DNA from: Distichodus sexfasciatus
Taxonomy: Eukaryota > Chordata > Actinopteri > Characiformes > Distichodontidae
Assembly (NCBI GenBank): GCA_032718565.1
Contig: JAVGVS010000411.1
Location: 154,246-218,245, forward strand
Length of the DNA: 64,000 nt
Direction: 5' to 3'
Each line of letters starts with the position of its first letter. Position 1 is the first letter of the stretch. The translations under genes were made by a program, and so were the position numbers. The notes below the pieces were generated by a model that had not been told where the DNA came from, searched no databases, and worked only from the letters and a program-made list of their open reading frames with translations. This document shows, one piece after another, positions 23,584-34,910 of the stretch.

Positions 23584-24840
23584 AAATAAAAATAACAAGA
23601 AAAGAAATGTGGTGAGAGGGACAGAATTGGCCGGAGGGATCAAGAACTTGAGTGTGAGAGAGTGAGTGAGTGAATGACAGAGAGAGAGAGAGCGAGAGTA
23701 AGACTGAATAAGTGAGAAAGTGAATGAGTGAGAGACAAACTGATGAAGTTGGGGGAAAAGTGAATGTGTGAGAGACAATGAGTGACAGAATAAACAAGAA
23801 AGACAAAAACAAGAGTTAGTCAGTGAGAGAGTGAGTGAGAATCAGTGGGTGAGAGTGTGAGAGAGCGTGAGAACGAGATTAAGTTAGTGAGTGAACGAGT
23901 GCAAGTGAGTGTGAGAGTGAGTGAGTGAGGGAGAGATTGAATGTCAGTGTACGAGAGAAAGGGAGAGTAAGTGGGTGAGAGGGTTAGATTTAGTGAATGA
24001 GTGAGAGTGTGAGAGTGGGTGAGATTATGAGAGTGAGTAGGTGAGAGTGCGTCAGTGAGTAAGAGAGAGTGAGTTAGTGCGAAAGACTGAATGAGTGAGT
24101 GGGAGAGGGTGAGTGTGAAAGTGAGTGAGATTGAGTTAGTGAGTGAACGAGTGAAAGTGAGTGTGAGAGTGAGTGAGAGAGCCTGAATTAGTGAAAGGGA
24201 GAGCAAATGGTTGAGAGTAAGAGAGTGAGTGAGTGAGAGTGCGTCAGTGAATAGGAGAGACTGAGTTAGGCCTCGTTCACACGGACGTCTGAACCAGGCG
24301 TTTTTCTGGCGTTCGTGGCGCCAGGTGAGCGCTGACTGAACGCCGACCGTTTTTCTGCTCAGTGGAGCAAATCAAAGCGTCCACATGGGCGTTCAGCACC
24401 GGCGTTCAGGTGGCGTCAAATAAACGCTGCATGCAACGTTTTCTTGGCGTCAAAATCCCGACGAACGCGAGGAAAACGACGCTATTGCGAACGCCAGTGA
24501 AACGCCAGTCGAACTCAGCTACAAAACGCAGCAAAAACGCGTATGGCGTTCAGAGGGCGTTCATTTCGAACGTCTGTGTGGACGAGGCCTTAGTGCGAAA
24601 GACTGAAGGAGTGAGGAGTGAGTGAGGGTGTGAGTGTCAGTGAGAGTGGGAGTGCGAGAGTGAGTGGGTGAGAGTGTTTGAGTTAGTGAATGAGTGAGAG
24701 TGGGTGAGAGTATGAGAGTGAGTGAGAGAGAGTGCGTCAGTGAGTAAGAGAGGCCGAGTTAGTGCGAAAGACTGAAGGAGTGAGTGAGTGAGTGAGTGAG
24801 GGTGTGAGTGTCAGTGAGAGTGTGAAAGTGAGTGAGAAGT
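23540..24840. repeat. GAGT/GAGA-rich array with higher-order units, about 1.3 kb
   Basis: Built on 'gtgagtgagagtgtgag'-like units. Longer segments recur: 'ttagtgagtgaacgagtg' near 23,884 and 24,138, and 'ttagtgcgaaagactga' near 24,074 and 24,758. It is split by a Harbinger-type element at 24,269-24,589. The Ser/Thr/Leu-rich frames on the minus strand are compositional. Confidence 0.9.
24269..24589. mobile_element. PIF/Harbinger-type MITE, 321 bp, inside the GAGT array
   Basis: Left end ggcctcgttcacacggacgt; the right end reverse-complements to ggcctcgtccacacagacgt (17 of 20 identical). It is flanked by TTA on both sides (24,266-24,268 and 24,590-24,592), the 3-bp TWA duplication of Harbinger elements. 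Removing it and one TTA restores 'gagttagtgcgaaagactga', which occurs uninterrupted at about 24,072 and 24,756. Confidence 0.92.
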
Positions 24841-24850
24841 GGAATGGGAT

Positions 24851-25344
24851 CAACGAACAGGTAAACAGTGCAAAAATATAGACCTATATTAACTGTGAGA
24901 AAGACAGAAACAACACACACACTTTCAAATAATCCCCTTCCACATGGTCATCTGCGTTTAATTGGACATCAAACCCGCTGTGTTTAATACAACGTGTTAC
25001 GTAGGTGACAGGAAGGGGGTCTTATTTAGCCTGACTTCTGACCTACCAGCTGCTTCAGCTGTACCAGCTGTAACTCATGGGCGTTGCAACTTGCAAGGTG
25101 TGTACAGCATTCAAATACGACTTGAACGACTGCTACTCTCTCAGAGCAGCTACCAAGCCCGCCTTGTATTTAAAGACTTTTTTCAAAATGGGAAAAATTG
25201 ATCGACAACTCGATTATGAAAATAATTATAAGTTCCAGCGCAGATATTGACTTGCTACTCGGGTATAGTTTGAAATGCTAACTAAGTGGAGGTGAACAGT
25301 CGCTGTCACTTTAATTCCAGCTTTATAAATATTAAGAACAGGTT
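24851..25344. other. Intronic sequence, nothing recognised
   Basis: Single-copy sequence between the GAGT array and the LINE. It contains a short open frame (24,962-25,201) with no recognised domain. Confidence 0.45.
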
Positions 25345-26890
25345 CCGTTGGTGCCGTACAAAGCACTGACGAACGTCGTCAATAAATAACAATATTCATA
25401 CAATTTTTGCACTGCTGCTACATATTTGCACAACTATTGAACATTGAAGATATACATATCACTGATCGCTTTTCTCACCGACTATATCTACACAAATGAT
25501 TAAAAGTAGGGATGCACTGATCCGATACGTGGATCGGATATCGGTCCGATAACGACTCAAATAGCTGGATCGGATATCGGTGACGTTGGGCTGATCTATG
25601 GAGCCGATCTGTAAATTGTAGGTTTTCTACAGTTGCATATGCATGCAGACTCAGTTCGCTCGACGTTCACGCTAATTCCTACATACAGAAATGACAATGA
25701 GCAGAACTATATGTATAAGCAAATGATATTCTTTTATTTTCTTTAACAACACCAGCTCTTGCTCGCCATCTTTGCGTTCCTCGCTGTGTTTGTTAGCGCG
25801 CACGTCTCTCACAGGGAAGTCCAACGTTCACTAAAGCGTTCCAGTTCCGTCAAATCTTCCCCTTTATTACAGACAAAACTTATATTTTAGCTGATAAATA
25901 GCAAAAACGACCAGCGTTCTACTCACAATGCAGCCGTTCACTTGACGTTTTCATTGCTTATTCCGAGACGCGTTATTGTGTGGAACGCCGTTAGGCCAAA
26001 CGACTCTCGCGTGGAACGCCATTATGTCCAAAATGAGGTGTAGACTAAAATGAGTATATTATTCAGGAAACCTTTTTTTTTTTACATTCTATAGTGTTAG
26101 AGAGTAAAAAATAAATATAGAAAGATGCATTATTTGTTATAAAATAATTTTATTCTATATTCAGATGGATTCCAAACAGATAAAGAAGTGTGTCCACCTG
26201 GAACTAACCCTTATTTTTCTTCATAGTATTAAGCCATAACATCTCTCTTCATCCAATAAAACAGACACTGTCCTTACGTCCTAAACACAACAACGTAAGG
26301 CGTTTATGGCTAACTTCGACACAAACACTATAAAAAGTCTAATAACAAAGTTATAGACAAACGCCCCAAATTCTCTTAGGACTGTAAAAGTTTTAAAAAA
26401 ACCTGGTATCGGATCGGTACTCGGGATCGGCCGATACCCAAAGCCCAAGTATCGGCACCGGTATTGGAACTGGAAAACTTGGACTGGTGCATCCCTAGTT
26501 AAAAGTATTGCATAGACTCTAGTTCTCTACCATTGTTACAATATCTCCACTTCCTAGATCTGACTCGAATGTTAGCTCAGACTTTATAACAGATACTGTT
26601 TTATTTCATAGACTAAAGAATTTTTCATATTGAAACTGTTACTGACCTCATGCACACTCATTGTAAAAGTGTAAAACTCCAAAACCATAACTGTAGGTTG
26701 AACACAGCATCCTAATTGTCTCTCTTTCTGCTTCTAGTTTAATGTTTAGATTCTACTTATATATTGTTTATTCTATGTGCCTTATTTGTTCTTTTCACTG
26801 TTAAAACTGGAGCCACGTCATCTCGTCTCTCTGTATACTTGCACAGTATGTAGCAGAGATGGCAAAGTTTACTATGACTTTAAAAAAGAA
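25345..26890 (+). mobile_element. LINE 3' UTR (L2/CR1-like), split by a hAT element
   Basis: The left part ('tttttgcactgctgctacat', 'atttgcacaactattgaaca') and right part ('tgcacactcattgtaaaagt', 'agtatgtagcagagatggc') match the order at 55,440-55,800. The two parts are separated by the hAT element at 25,507-26,497 with its 8-bp duplication, so they were once continuous. It ends 'ttactatgacttta'. Confidence 0.75.
25507..26497. mobile_element. hAT-type element, 991 bp, nested in the LINE
   Basis: Left end tagggatgcactgatccgat; the right end reverse-complements to tagggatgcaccagtccaag. Flanks are attaaaag (25,499-25,506) and gttaaaag (26,498-26,505), 7 of 8 identical and of nTnnnnAn form. The termini match E1 at 38,273. 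The internal core (25,850-26,225) is inverted relative to that of the element at 1,821. Confidence 0.87.
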
Positions 26891-27778
26891 AATCCTTTTT
26901 TTGAGATCAAAGTTAGAAATTCTCGATCTAATATGAATTCATATTACCAGAATATTACTTTTGCAAAATATGTTACCTTATCCGAGACATTTTCGCTGAC
27001 ATGGCTGTTACCGTGTTGCTGGAATCTAATCAAACTCATGTTGTTGCGTTTTGGTTCTGATACTGCACCGCTTCATCTACATTCTAAACTTGAACACATT
27101 CACATAATATTATGGACATAATTCTGACATTCAAGCAAGTCTGGACACTATCCAAAAGAGAACGAAGTCAAAAACTCATTAAATCTAACCTTACTTGAAT
27201 TGTGTCCAAACGCCCAAAGGTTTTTTTTTTTTAGCACTGCAAAATCTCAGGCAAAAAAACGTTATAATGCAAGAGAGTTTTTACAAAGATAAACTAGTAC
27301 ACCACGAAAACATTCCCCTCGGAGTGAGTCAAAAGGCCGGGTGAATAAATGCTGGGAATGCTAATGTTTTCACACCCCGATCCGCGGTGTACCGAAGCAA
27401 ATGCAAATGTGTTTTTATGGCTGACCCTTTTCGCATAAGTTTGGCTGGTCATTTAAAGCACGGCAAAAGAAAGTGCTTGTTAGAGGCCTGTTTTTTGGGA
27501 AGCTAAGCTGGCATTTTTCGCTGGCTAAAATAGACAGCAGGCTGAAGGGGGGATAAAGAAGTGAAGGATAAGTGAGGCTGGTAAGTGTGGAGCATTTCGA
27601 GGTAAAAAAATAATAAAAATGTTCAATTCAACTCAACAATCCACTCAAACCCAGCACTCAAATCCATAGCTTTTTATAAGCAGTAATGGTGAGACTCTGG
27701 CTGTAGTCTGACGACACGCACAGACACACACAGACATACACACTTCTTGTTTTGTTTTATTGTCCTACAATTACTAGA
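26891..27778. other. Intronic sequence with a possible conserved block
   Basis: 27,330-27,560 is unique and contains 'gcaaatgcaaatgtg' (octamer-like) and 'ggctggtcatttaaagcacg'. 27,190-27,230 ('ttgtgtccaaacgcccaaag') resembles the end of a Tc1-type element. Confidence 0.45.
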
Positions 27779-28005
27779 TCCATTCCATATATGATCAGAA
27801 GGTTGCAGGTTCGAATCCAGGACTGGTAAAGTTACCACTGAGGTACTTATGAGCAAGGTACCATCCCCAAGCACCGCTCTCCAGGCGGTTGTTAGCTGCC
27901 CACTGCTCCTTCACGGATGGGTCAAATGCAGAGGTCACATTTGGTTGTGGTGCACTGTGTGCTGTGGTGTGTTCACAATGACAAATAATCACTCACTTTC
28001 ACTGT
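27779..28005 (+). mobile_element. tRNA-derived SINE (family B), plus strand
   Basis: Box B-like ggttcgaatcc at about 27,808, then the family body ('accactgaggtacttatgag', 'gttagctgcccactgctcc', 'ggatgggtcaaatgcagagg') and a 3' end 'gttcacaatgacaaataatc' with tandem tcac. It is closest to the copy at 42,835. Confidence 0.8.
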
Positions 28006-28320
28006 CTAACCTTAACCAATAGCAAAGCTTTTCACTTTTTATTTTGTCTAATAAAGCACATAACACTTCTGTAAAAGAATTTTCCTTACGAGGGCCAGTT
28101 CTTGCAAAAGCAAAAGGTGACGTTTTCCTCTCTAATTAGAGCAAACCGAGCATGTCCTCACAAATACCTAAAAACATACATACACACACACGCACCCTAA
28201 TATCTTTTTGGAACTCGGGTTAAATCATCTTGCCTATCTATGCAAAAAAATACAGTATATACAGTATGTGTGTAAATAAACAAGCACATAAAAGTGGAAA
28301 TAACCAATAACAAGCTTAAT

Positions 28321-28955
28321 ATATGTGCCTCTGCAGGGCAAAACCAGTCGCTTGTTGCAACAGAGGTTTCCGAGAAAACGACCGTTTGTCGCGTGGGGTC
28401 AAATTTTGAGTTTTTTGAAACAGTGGAAGGTCCATACTGTACTGTTGTGAATAAATTTGGCTGAAAAACTTCCCCTTTCCATCCTAAAAACGTGACTTTC
28501 TTGACGTGAGGAATTCAATTCCAGCAGAATGTTAAAAGTTTCTGTTTTGACCGCTCTACTTCAATATTTACTGTAAATCAACTGGTTGACTAGCGTGAAG
28601 ATATTTCTCCGGAATCCATCTTCGTCTCCCGAGTTCAGTTAACCTAACGCAGGTAGGCTATCCGTGTGGCTGTGAATGCAGCGTAGGCTAGCGTAAATGC
28701 AAATGTAGCCGCGACCGCACCAAGCGTCTGTGAGTGCTACGGTGATAGTCAACTTCAAAGGCAGATTTCTTCGTTTCTCACTTGGCGTGACAGGAGAAAC
28801 TCGAATGTTTGAATGTTGATATCTCAGTCATATGTCGTCCCATTCATTCCATATAGGTATCGTTTTGAAGCTTCATTTATGTCCTGTCATGAAAACATAA
28901 CTCATTTTTGAAAATTTGCAACAAGCGACTGGTTTTGCCGTGCAGAGTCACATAT
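28321..28955 (+). mobile_element. TIR element, 635 bp, complete
   Basis: Terminal inverted repeats of about 40 bp agree at all but three positions; the inner 24 bp (ggcaaaaccagtcgcttgtt and four more bases) are perfect. No transposase frame is present. The target duplication is unclear, so the superfamily is not assigned. The inverted, window-edge copy at 1-430 matches its left two-thirds. Confidence 0.85.
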
Positions 28956-29989
28956 CATAAATGAAATGTTTAATATATACGTGGAGTTTGGAAGCAAAAA
29001 AAGAAACGTATGTTACGTCGGAGTGTCTTTATTTGAAAAGACTGAAGGTTGTTCTGTAGGACAACACACACATACACACACACACACCTGATTAAGCCAA
29101 TCTAAACCTTCAAAAGGACTGACATAACACAGGCAGCTGTGAGGTATTAGTGTCGGAGCTGAACTCTGCAGGAGCAGGATGTGGAAATCCCTTATTCACA
29201 CACCCGGAATAACAAATTCACTCCCCCCCGCAACTCCCCACCCCCTACGTTTCTCATTAGGGTTAGAATTTTTTTTTCAGCATTCGCTCAAAGGTTGCTT
29301 TTCACATCCATTCCTTTCAAATTGCCTCATTGGTTTCGCCTCCCACTCTAATTTCGAATAAACACTCGGACGGAAATGAAATTTAGCCTTCCATTTAGAG
29401 TCGATTTGAATAAGAGATGAGAAACCGGTCGTAACAATTAAGACCAGTGTTTTATGTTTTTATGTTTCTGGCTGGTTCAGGTGTTTGCAAATTTTGGATG
29501 AACTCTCCAGAAAGATCAATTTACCACTACTGGAAGCAAGATTAGTTTTTCGTATTCATATTCATGTGTATGGATTTTTTTTTTTTTTTTTTGGAAGTCT
29601 GAGCGTCTTCCAACAACATTCATATGCTAAGACTCGGATTCCAAATCCTCCAACTCTTGCTCTCAGGTAGACATGAATAAATAATGACTAATGGTCCAAA
29701 AAGGTCATACAAAAGTGCACCTGTGTCCAAAAGCTTAAACAGCTCGAATGTTCAGGCTTAATCTAAATCTTAATTAGAAATCACACATTCGGCTGAGTGA
29801 TAATGAAAAAGTAAATAGCTCATGATGGTGCGAGAATGTAGCTACAATAAGCAAAATTTAGTTGTGTTTTTTGTTTTTCGACTTAAGCTACGCTCAGATG
29901 TGTGAGTTCTGTCTGTTTCGTCTTTAAAAAGCCACACGTTTTGTTAAATACAGCCATGGATTCTTGCTTTTTAATCTTTGGCCAAGGTG
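28956..29989. other. Intronic sequence, largely single copy
   Basis: Short (AC)n at 29,067-29,088, a C run at 29,222, and poly(T) at 29,575-29,592. 29,160-29,430 has several ATTA-type sites. No exon or repeat was recognised. Confidence 0.45.
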
Positions 29990-30450
29990 AACTCCGAGCT
30001 CTGACTCCATCTCGCATCTGCCAAGAGTGCACCATGGTACAAAGAGCATGAGTTGCTCAGGAACGTTAGCCTATCTGATGCTACTTCTGTCAATTCAGCA
30101 CCAGTCAGATACACTAGCTCATAAAAAATAGCCGTCTTAGTAAAGTGAGAAAAAATAATTGTATTTGTATAGATGTAACGATACATCCCTTTTTGTATAT
30201 TTAATAGACACACTACCGATAAGTAACTGATAAAATTAGTAAACTTAGTAGCATTGCTAAGTGTAGTTAGCACAGTACGACTGACCTTTATGAATAAGAA
30301 AAATATTAAGCTTTTCAATCTCCCAGATACTTATGATTAAAAGTATTTAAGCAATTTTAATAGCAGTTAATCTCTTTTAACAGAGTAGTTAACTAACAAG
30401 CTACAGAGGAAAAGTTGCTAACTACATCCAGTAATACTTAATTACATTGT
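29990..30450. repeat. Dispersed repeat (family G/K)
   Basis: 'acttctgtcaattcagcacc' parallels 1,278-1,300. 'aactaacaagctacagagga' and 'aaaagttgctaactacatcc' parallel 505-540 and 19,950-19,990. It is a decayed family repeated across the intron. Confidence 0.55.
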
Positions 30451-31137
30451 AATTACTAAGCAACGCATATCCTCTGTGTGTTTTAATAGACAGATAAACA
30501 CCTAATTGCTACGTGGTGGATATTGGGCTCCGCTACGCTCCTATGCTAACGCATGCTAATGTAGGCGTAGTCGCTCTGCTGCGCCTTCTCACTAGTATCA
30601 CTGTGTTCCTTCATCTAATTTCAGGCCGCAATCCAAAACGCTGAGTAGCCGAGTGCGTGGCTGACAGCGGAGGCGAATACTCCACAATTACGCCTGTCGC
30701 ATACACCTCCGGCCGGCCAATCAGAGAGCAGCGATCGTGCTTCATTAGCATGCAGTGGCGGAGGGGGAACGCGGGTGGGCGTTGCCAAAAACTCTGTCAG
30801 CATTACAGGGGCCTGGGATAACCTCACGCTGGCCTACATAGAGCACACACACACCTGCAGGCACAAAAACCAAAACACTTTAATATATCAGCAGCTGAAT
30901 CTTTTTTTTTTCTTTTTCCCAGGAGGAAGTATCTGTGGCTTGTGATGAGAATGAATGCACTTTCAAATAAATGGCAAAGCATCAAGACAAGGCTACCAGA
31001 GTGGCAAATACGCACTTTCAAATGGCACTAGAGGAAGTTAGCCGGTGGATTCATTGTGTATGTGGTTTGGGAAGCGCTAACCCGCTCATGTGTGCAATTC
31101 AGCTAACTATGTTAACAACATAATGTTAACACAAAAG
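30451..31137. other. Intronic sequence, partly GC-rich
   Basis: 30,640-30,790 is GC-rich with 'ggccggccaatcagagagca' (CCAAT-like) and 'cattagcatgcagtggcgg'. No repeat copy elsewhere in the window was recognised. Confidence 0.4.
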
Positions 31138-32440
31138 CTAGTTAGTTGCTAGTGTACACCATGTTTGTTACTAATGTACACTATGTTAGAAGCTAATGTA
31201 TACTATGTTTGTTGCTAATGTACACTATGTTTGTTGCTAATGTACACTATGTTAGTTGCTAATGTACACTATGTTAGACGCTAATGTACACTATGTTAGA
31301 TGCTAATGTACACTATGTTTGTTGCTAATGTACACTATGTTAGATGCTAATGTACACTATGTTTGTTGCTAATGTACACTATGTTAGACGCTAATGTACA
31401 CTATGTTAGACGCTAATGTACACTATGTTAGACGCTAATGTACACTATGTTAGTTGCTAATGTACACTATGTTAGACGCTAATGTACACTATGTTAGATG
31501 CTAATGTACACTATGTTAGATGCTAATGTACACTATGTTTGTTGCTAATGTACACTATGTTTGTTGCTAATGTACACTATGTTAGATGCTAATGTACACT
31601 ATGTTTGTTGCTAATGTACACCATGTTAGTTGCTAATGTACACCATGTTTGTTGCTAATGTACACTATGTTTGTTGCTAATGTACACTATGTTAGAAGCT
31701 AATGTACACTATGTTAGACGCTAATGTACACTATGTTTGTTGCTAATGTACACTATGTTTGTTGCTAATGTACACTATGTTAGTGCTAGTGTACACCATG
31801 TTTGTTGCTAATGCACACTATGTTTGTTGCTAATGTAATAATTATGTTAGACGCTTAATACACCATAGACGCTAATGTACACCATGTTAGATGCTAATGT
31901 ACACTATGTTAGATGCCAATGTACACTATGTTAGATGCTAATGTACACTATGTTAGTTGCTAATGTACACTATGTTAGCTAAGAATGCACACCAAGGAGC
32001 GTAATGTACACTATGTTAGGTGCCAATGCACACTATGTTAGTTGCTAATGTACAATTATGTTGGTTGCTAATGTACACTATGTTAGAAGCTACTGTACAC
32101 TATGTTAGTTGCTAATGTACACTATGTTAGTTGCTAATGTATATTTTGTTAGAAGCTAATGTACACTATGTTAGTTGCTAATGTACACTATGTTAGTTGC
32201 TAATGTATATTTTGTTAGAAGCTACTGTACACTATGTTAGTTGCTAATGTACACTATGTTAGATTGCTAATGTACACTATGTTAGTTGCTAATGTACACT
32301 GTTAGATGCTAATGTACACTATGTTAGTTGCTAATGTACACTGTTAGATGCTAATGTACACTATGTTAGTTGCTAATGTACACTATGTTAGTTGCTAATG
32401 TACACTATGTTAGTTGCTAATGTACACTATGTAAGATGCT
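31138..32440. repeat. 22-bp minisatellite array, about 1.3 kb
   Basis: Some 59 tandem units of TGTACACTATGTTAG-NN-GCTAA. Most variation falls on the two N positions (TT, AC, AT, AA) and on an 'a' to 't' change just before them. The array is interrupted near 31,830-31,870 and 31,980-32,010 by degenerate units. It matches the shorter array at 14,841-15,205 in unit and orientation. Confidence 0.95.
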
Positions 32441-32689
32441 ATTTTTAGCAATATAGGCTACTTGGTTACTATGGCTGTATTGATCTTTGTAACGAGTCTG
32501 AAACTATCATAAGATGTATGTACGTGATGGGGTTATATTTTAGTCATGGTGTAGTTAGGACTTGATGATTTGGTTAATGGAGACCTCAGATTTGTGACTC
32601 GTGAGTTATTTAATGGATCCGGGTGATTAACCTAGGTGAGTCATGAATCGCCTAGCTCTACTACACACAAAATGTGTGTGTGTAAATAT

Positions 32690-32749
32690 TCATCTATTTA
32701 TCTATCTATCTATCTATCTATCTATTCATCTATCTATCTATCTATCTAG
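32690..32749. repeat. (TCTA)n microsatellite
   Basis: About 14 near-perfect TCTA units with one 'tcatc' interruption. Confidence 0.95.
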
Positions 32750-32792
32750 ATATTAACTGTTCACCTTTCTTTGTAATTGAACATTGTGTCTC

Positions 32793-32804
32793 AGCTAGTG
32801 CTAG

Positions 32805-32898
<94 letters not shown>

Positions 32899-32937
32899 TA
32901 TATGTATATATATATTTACAGAAATCTAGCACTAGCT
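32793..32937. repeat. (AT)n tract bounded by a 16-bp perfect inverted repeat
   Basis: agctagtgctagattt at 32,793-32,808 is exactly reverse-complemented at 32,922-32,937, with nothing but (AT)n-type sequence and a short 'ttacag' between. The whole 145 bp can fold into one hairpin or cruciform. Confidence 0.92.
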
Positions 32938-33819
32938 ACAGAGTTTTAATCATGAAAATGTGTTCCAGTTACAGAAGGCAGAGGAAAATGACTTTATTCA
33001 TTCGTTTGTAAAGAAAGGTGTCACAGTAAGTGGTGCTGGAGCATATTCTTCATTCATTTGTGCTTTTCATTCATTCGTTCTTTGCTCTATCAAAACATCA
33101 CAATTTCTCTCTTGAATTTTCATAAAAGAGGCATGCATCTTCTCTGACCCAATGTATGCACTTATCCTGCACAAGAACAAACTGTCCATTCACACACACA
33201 CACACACACACACACTTACACAGTGCTAGGGGTGAGTTCTCTCAGCAGCCCATTAAGACAGGGATACACGGGGAGGAAATTTCCTTCTGCAAAACTTTTC
33301 AGCTGTACAGCTTTGAGCCATTCCAGAGAACAGTGTGTACACACATACGCACAATCACACACACTTACACGGAAAGGTCTTGCAATTTCTGGGCTTCTGG
33401 GCTTAGATTTTTTGGCCCTCATATTTTACTCATCAGGTTTGTACTGTAAAGTTTGTTCCAACAATTAAGATAAAAACCCCAAAACAAAAATAAATCGCCT
33501 ACTAAATCGAGATTGAGGTAAAATTTTCTATTAATCGTGATACGGATTTTTGGTCGTATCATCTGTATAACACATCACAACTCTCTCTGAACAGAGTGAA
33601 ACAGGGGCTCAGCTGACAGGACAGAGCCAATGTAGGTGGATCTTACTGAGCTCTGGGAAAGCAGGAGTGTGAGAGAAAGAGAGAGAGAGAGAGAGAGATG
33701 AATAAAGAGAGAGGGAGGATACTCCTCTCTGTCTGCTGTGTACGGTTTGACACGGTTGGCCAGCAGCAAACACTGAGGTCATCACTATTTTTGATCTGTG
33801 CCAGGCTGATGCCATCCTC
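32938..33819. other. Intronic sequence with an AC run and hAT-like debris
   Basis: (AC)n at 33,191-33,215. 33,480-33,560 has 'ctattaatcgtgatacgg' MITE-like sequence. The rest appears single copy. Confidence 0.45.
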
Positions 33820-34394
33820 TCTACTGACCTCTCTTTTCCTGTCTCCCTCCTTCACCCTCTTTCTCTCCATGTCTTTCTCTCCCCATGTTTCCCTTTCTCG
33901 CTTTCTCCATAAGTCCCTCTCCATCGCTCTCATTCTCCCGATGTCTCTCTCCATCTCTCTCTATTTCCCCATGTCTCTCCATCTCTGTCTCTCTCTTTCT
34001 CCCTCCATGTCTCTCTCTCTTTCTCTCCCCATGTTTCCCTTTCTCGCTTTCCACATAAGTCGCTCTCCATCTCTCTCTTTCTTTCCCCCGATGTCTCCCT
34101 CCATCTTCCCATGTCTCTCCCTCTTTTTCCACCTCTCTTTTTTCCCCCCATGTCTCTCCATCTCTCTCTCTCTCTCTCTCCCCCATGTCTTGCCCTCTTT
34201 CTCTCCCCACGTCTCCCTTTCTCCATAAGCCACTCTCCGTCCCTCTCTCCCCATGTTGCTCTCCATCTCCCCATGTGTCTCTCTCTTCCTACCTCTATCT
34301 TTCTCCTCATGTCTCTTTCTACCTCTCTCTTTCTTCATGTCTCTCTCTCTCTTTCTCACTCTCTCTCTCTTTCTCCATGTCTCTCTTTCATCGT

Positions 34395-34427
<33 letters not shown>

Positions 34428-34440
34428 CGCCTGTTTTCTC
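33820..34440. repeat. 600-bp polypyrimidine tract (CT-rich plus strand)
   Basis: Nearly all C and T on the plus strand, with imperfect units such as 'tctctccccatgtctc' recurring at irregular spacing. Apparent open frames on both strands (Ser/Leu/Pro- or Arg/Glu-rich) are products of composition. Confidence 0.9.
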
Positions 34441-34573
34441 TTCTCTGCAATTAAGCGGCTGCTAATGAAAGCTCTTCATTAGTGGTGGCTGTGGGATCGC
34501 CATGGTGATCTCTTAGTCAGGGTGTTGACCCCCATCCAGCTGTGAAAACATTTCAGAGACATGCTCCTTAGTC

Positions 34574-34607
<34 letters not shown>

Positions 34608-34879
34608 CAACAAACTGTAAACACTGTCAATAACTCCATATCTACAGTATGTGCATCTGTCTCTCTCTCTCAGTGTGTGTGTGTGTGTGTAGTTACACAA
34701 GTGTGCTGCTGTCCAACCGCTACCTCAAACTGTGAAGTAAAAAACACACAGGAGCAATGCATGATGGGTAGTGCACAGAGAGCCTATTCATCCATACTAA
34801 ATTTACCCTTAGCATAACACCTCCACACAGCTGCCTTCAGCATCACCCCCAAACCAGCATGTGACCACTGCGCCTCGGT

Positions 34880-34910
<31 letters not shown>

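Noticed and set aside
31138..32440. Regular repeats suggestive of a CRISPR array
   Set aside because: Units are contiguous 22-mers without spacers, in a vertebrate intron. It is a minisatellite.
33643..34482. Several overlapping Arg/Glu- and Ser/Leu/Pro-rich frames
   Set aside because: They are all six-frame readings of one CT/GA low-complexity tract. The same applies to 23,434-24,206 and 57,568-58,076.
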